From Tubulanus polymorphus (lineage: Eukaryota; Nemertea; Palaeonemertea; Tubulaniformes; Tubulanidae): 64,000 bases of DNA. Positions 62,801 to 64,000 of the stretch are shown in pieces. The stretch's first letter is position 1. Each line of letters begins with the position of its first letter. The translations under genes and the position numbers were made by a program. Below the pieces are notes generated by a model. It worked only from the letters and a program-made list of their open reading frames with translations, was not told where the DNA came from and searched no databases. The stretch spans positions 744,001 through 808,000 of the forward strand of contig NC_134028.1 in the NCBI RefSeq assembly GCF_964204645.1, written 5' to 3'.

Positions 62801-64000
62801 GTTTTTAAGTAGCTCATTTAGAGAACTTGGTAGCCCAGCCCGGTAGTCTGACCCGGCAGCCCAGCCCGGTAGTCTGACCCGGCAGCCCAGCCCAGACTCC
62901 TGGCCCTAAGCGGTACCATACCTGGATCACATCTCTGTAAACCATCAGAATCATCACCATCTCCAACAAATAATATCAACATCAACTGTTGCTGCTGACA
63001 ACCAGATTTCTGTTGTTTGTGTAACAGTTTATAAGCCATTTTAAACGCAGCCCTTGAGTAAAAATAAAGAAAAACATTCAATTAATTTCTGTACAACACG
63101 TACTCATGTCCCTACGGAAGTTAACTTAACCATCCGGACCCATAGTCCCACAGTTGTGAGTTAAGATTTGACTCAGAGTTAACTCTAACTCATCTATCAA
63201 CTGGCTTACTTAAACCGACTTTATATCAACTGACCCCTGATGGAGTGTACACGGTACTCACAGATGATCAGATCCACCCTTAGCTTCAATTGAATTAATT
63301 CTTGAAAGTAAATCTCTCCGATGACTCGACGTCGCGGACAGCATTCGATGACCTTGACAACTGAGCACTTCCGGGTCATGGTCAACTTTTCCCCCACTCG
63401 TCTTGTAATAAAATGACCTTGACACGATGACGCTGACTAAATCTGACTTCGTTAAAGTTTCAATGAGCGCACTGGCAATTTTCTTCATACGAGAAAGTCT
63501 GAAATTAATCATATAACAATTCAACTCCGTGGTGGTAGACAGGGATCCACTGTGGTGGTTGATACTATATTCATTCACTATCAATTGTGACAAGTGATAG
63601 ATCCAGTCCTGTGATACCGGTAGATAGACCCAGTCCAGTTGATTCAGTCTAGTCCAGTGTTAAGGGTAGCGGTAGTCTGATCAGACAACCTTTTATGGGC
63701 TATTATAACCCAATAATATCAGACAGGTTAACAGTTGTTGTTTTAGGGACAACAGCTTTAGTTCCTGGTGATCAAGTCCCCTTCTAATAGTGAGGGGATG
63801 ATACCTAGTAAGATAAGGGATAATAATAGATGGTTTTAGATACTAGTTGCGCATTGCTTACCCATTGTTATATGACATAGAAAAACTTCCATCTAAAATG
63901 ATGACTAAATTCTTTGGTCCCGAAGTGGCGGACACATACCACGGTCTTGTACGGGGGTCGAAATCTTCTTTAAAACCGATGAAATTATTCTGCCATTCTC
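56865..64000 (-). CDS. Calcium-channel alpha2delta-like VWA/Cache protein, partial (5' end outside window)
   Basis: Recognised exons 5' to 3': 64000-63851, about 63503-63265, about 63053-62925, about 62714-62598, about 62520-62272, about 61850-61706, about 61418-61207, about 61015-60752, about 60401-60076, about 59693-59540, about 59080-58857, about 58489-58250, about 57583-57292 and about 57110-56865. The VWA_N end DPRTRPWYVSATSGPKNLVI leads into a VWA domain with a MIDAS of form DGSFS (DxSxS). Then come Cache-type blocks (LLGVVGVDATLNTLE; TRPWYRQALVSPGRL), a Cys-rich region (CKCDTDDQCES), DPDFDGISD, and a hydrophobic C-terminus FLTTTLLLLIAFN with no tail. That end fits the GPI-anchor/TM end of alpha2delta subunits and argues against CACHD1. 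Alpha2delta proteins traffic voltage-gated Ca2+ channels and act at synapses. Introns are full of minisatellites. Confidence 0.85.
57900..58172. repeat. 40-bp minisatellite in an alpha2delta-like intron
   Basis: Six to seven copies of ggaatatggaatcaggtcca plus gtaacaaggaactgggtcca. A looser repeat of cagttccacagttctgcact lies just to its left (57650-57770). Confidence 0.92.
58640..58790 (+). mobile_element. Penelope-type 3' tail relic in an alpha2delta-like intron
   Basis: Shares gacgactattagaata, gatacgttgaataaaactac and tctcaaggtaacatttcaga with the 24.65-kb Penelope tail, then gatttttctacatc. It is degraded and has lost the GAAAC core. Confidence 0.65.
59178..59490. repeat. 20-bp minisatellite in an alpha2delta-like intron
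   Basis: About 15 copies of ttctggatccagttctacag with ggatcc in nearly every unit (BamHI-site ladder). Confidence 0.93.
59854..60093. repeat. 53-bp tandem array seeded by an alpha2delta-like exon donor
   Basis: Five units start at 59854, 59906, 59959, 60012 and 60065. The last overlaps the exon end at 60076. On the gene's strand each unit carries caatccaaccag followed by gtttgt, a copy of the exon's last bases and its donor (caatccaaccag, gtccgt). Confidence 0.93.
61865..62205. repeat. 11-bp minisatellite in an alpha2delta-like intron
   Basis: About 30 copies of atggatacagN with occasional ttggatacag and atggattacag. ORFs on both strands (repeating YSMDTAWIQ and CIHAVSKLYPS) are by-products. 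Confidence 0.95.
62825..62900. repeat. GC-rich 34-bp repeat, two copies, in an alpha2delta-like intron
   Basis: Two copies of agcccagcccggtagtctga plus cccggc, followed by a third partial copy. Confidence 0.88.

Noticed and set aside
63258-64000. CACHD1 as the identity of the right-edge gene
   Set aside because: The C-terminus ends in a short hydrophobic stretch without a cytoplasmic tail, which fits alpha2delta better; the first exons outside the window would settle it.

Overview
The window is nuclear DNA from an invertebrate animal. Most genes have several to many short exons with GT..AG introns. Penelope-like element and MITE remains, many intronic minisatellites and short (CCCTAA)n tracts are present. 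The gene content (lophotrochozoan-style peptide-receptor-like GPCRs, a mosaic astacin, CTLD and secreted cadherin genes, an invertebrate IDO) fits a lophotrochozoan such as a mollusc, annelid or brachiopod. That placement is inference; the sequence does not name the species. No bacterial or organellar genes were seen.

Layout. 2.3-3.0 kb (+): intronless Rasd-like small GTPase. 3.0-9.7 kb: intergenic, with a 46-bp minisatellite and microsatellites. 9.7-11.0 kb (+): secreted C-type lectin with a Thr-rich linker. 12.0-21.4 kb (-): TMC channel gene, about 18 exons recognised, with a MITE and a Penelope-tail relic in introns. 21.8-24.8 kb (+): Penelope-like retroelement (RT plus GIY-YIG), broken by one arm of a perfect 436-bp inverted repeat whose other arm is at 25.16-25.59 kb. 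26.6-27.6 kb (-): intronless class A GPCR. 28.2-31.4 kb (-): SLC22-type organic ion transporter, 8 exons. 32.3-33.3 kb (+): second intronless GPCR. 33.9-37.2 kb (-): two tandem intronless secreted cadherins. 37.9-38.4 kb (-): four-TM MS4A-like protein. 39.6-45.6 kb (+): astacin metalloprotease with EGF, CUB, EGF, TSP1, MAM, three ShK and F5/8C domains. 46.7-47.7 kb (+): SPC24 kinetochore subunit. 48.2-50.7 kb (-): ADP-ribosylarginine hydrolase. 51.9-55.1 kb (+): indoleamine 2,3-dioxygenase. 56.9-64.0 kb (-): calcium-channel alpha2delta-like VWA/Cache gene, running off the right edge.

The genes do not form a pathway; this is an ordinary gene-dense animal chromosome segment. The most unusual signals are structural. 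(1) In four unrelated genes (IDO, alpha2delta-like, ADPRH, SLC22) a tandem duplication has copied an exon-intron junction into the adjacent intron. (2) A perfect 436-bp inverted repeat sits inside a Penelope ORF. (3) Two cadherin paralogues end after four EC repeats with AATAAA directly abutting the stop codon. Exon boundaries were read by eye from splice motifs and reading phase and may be off by a few bases.
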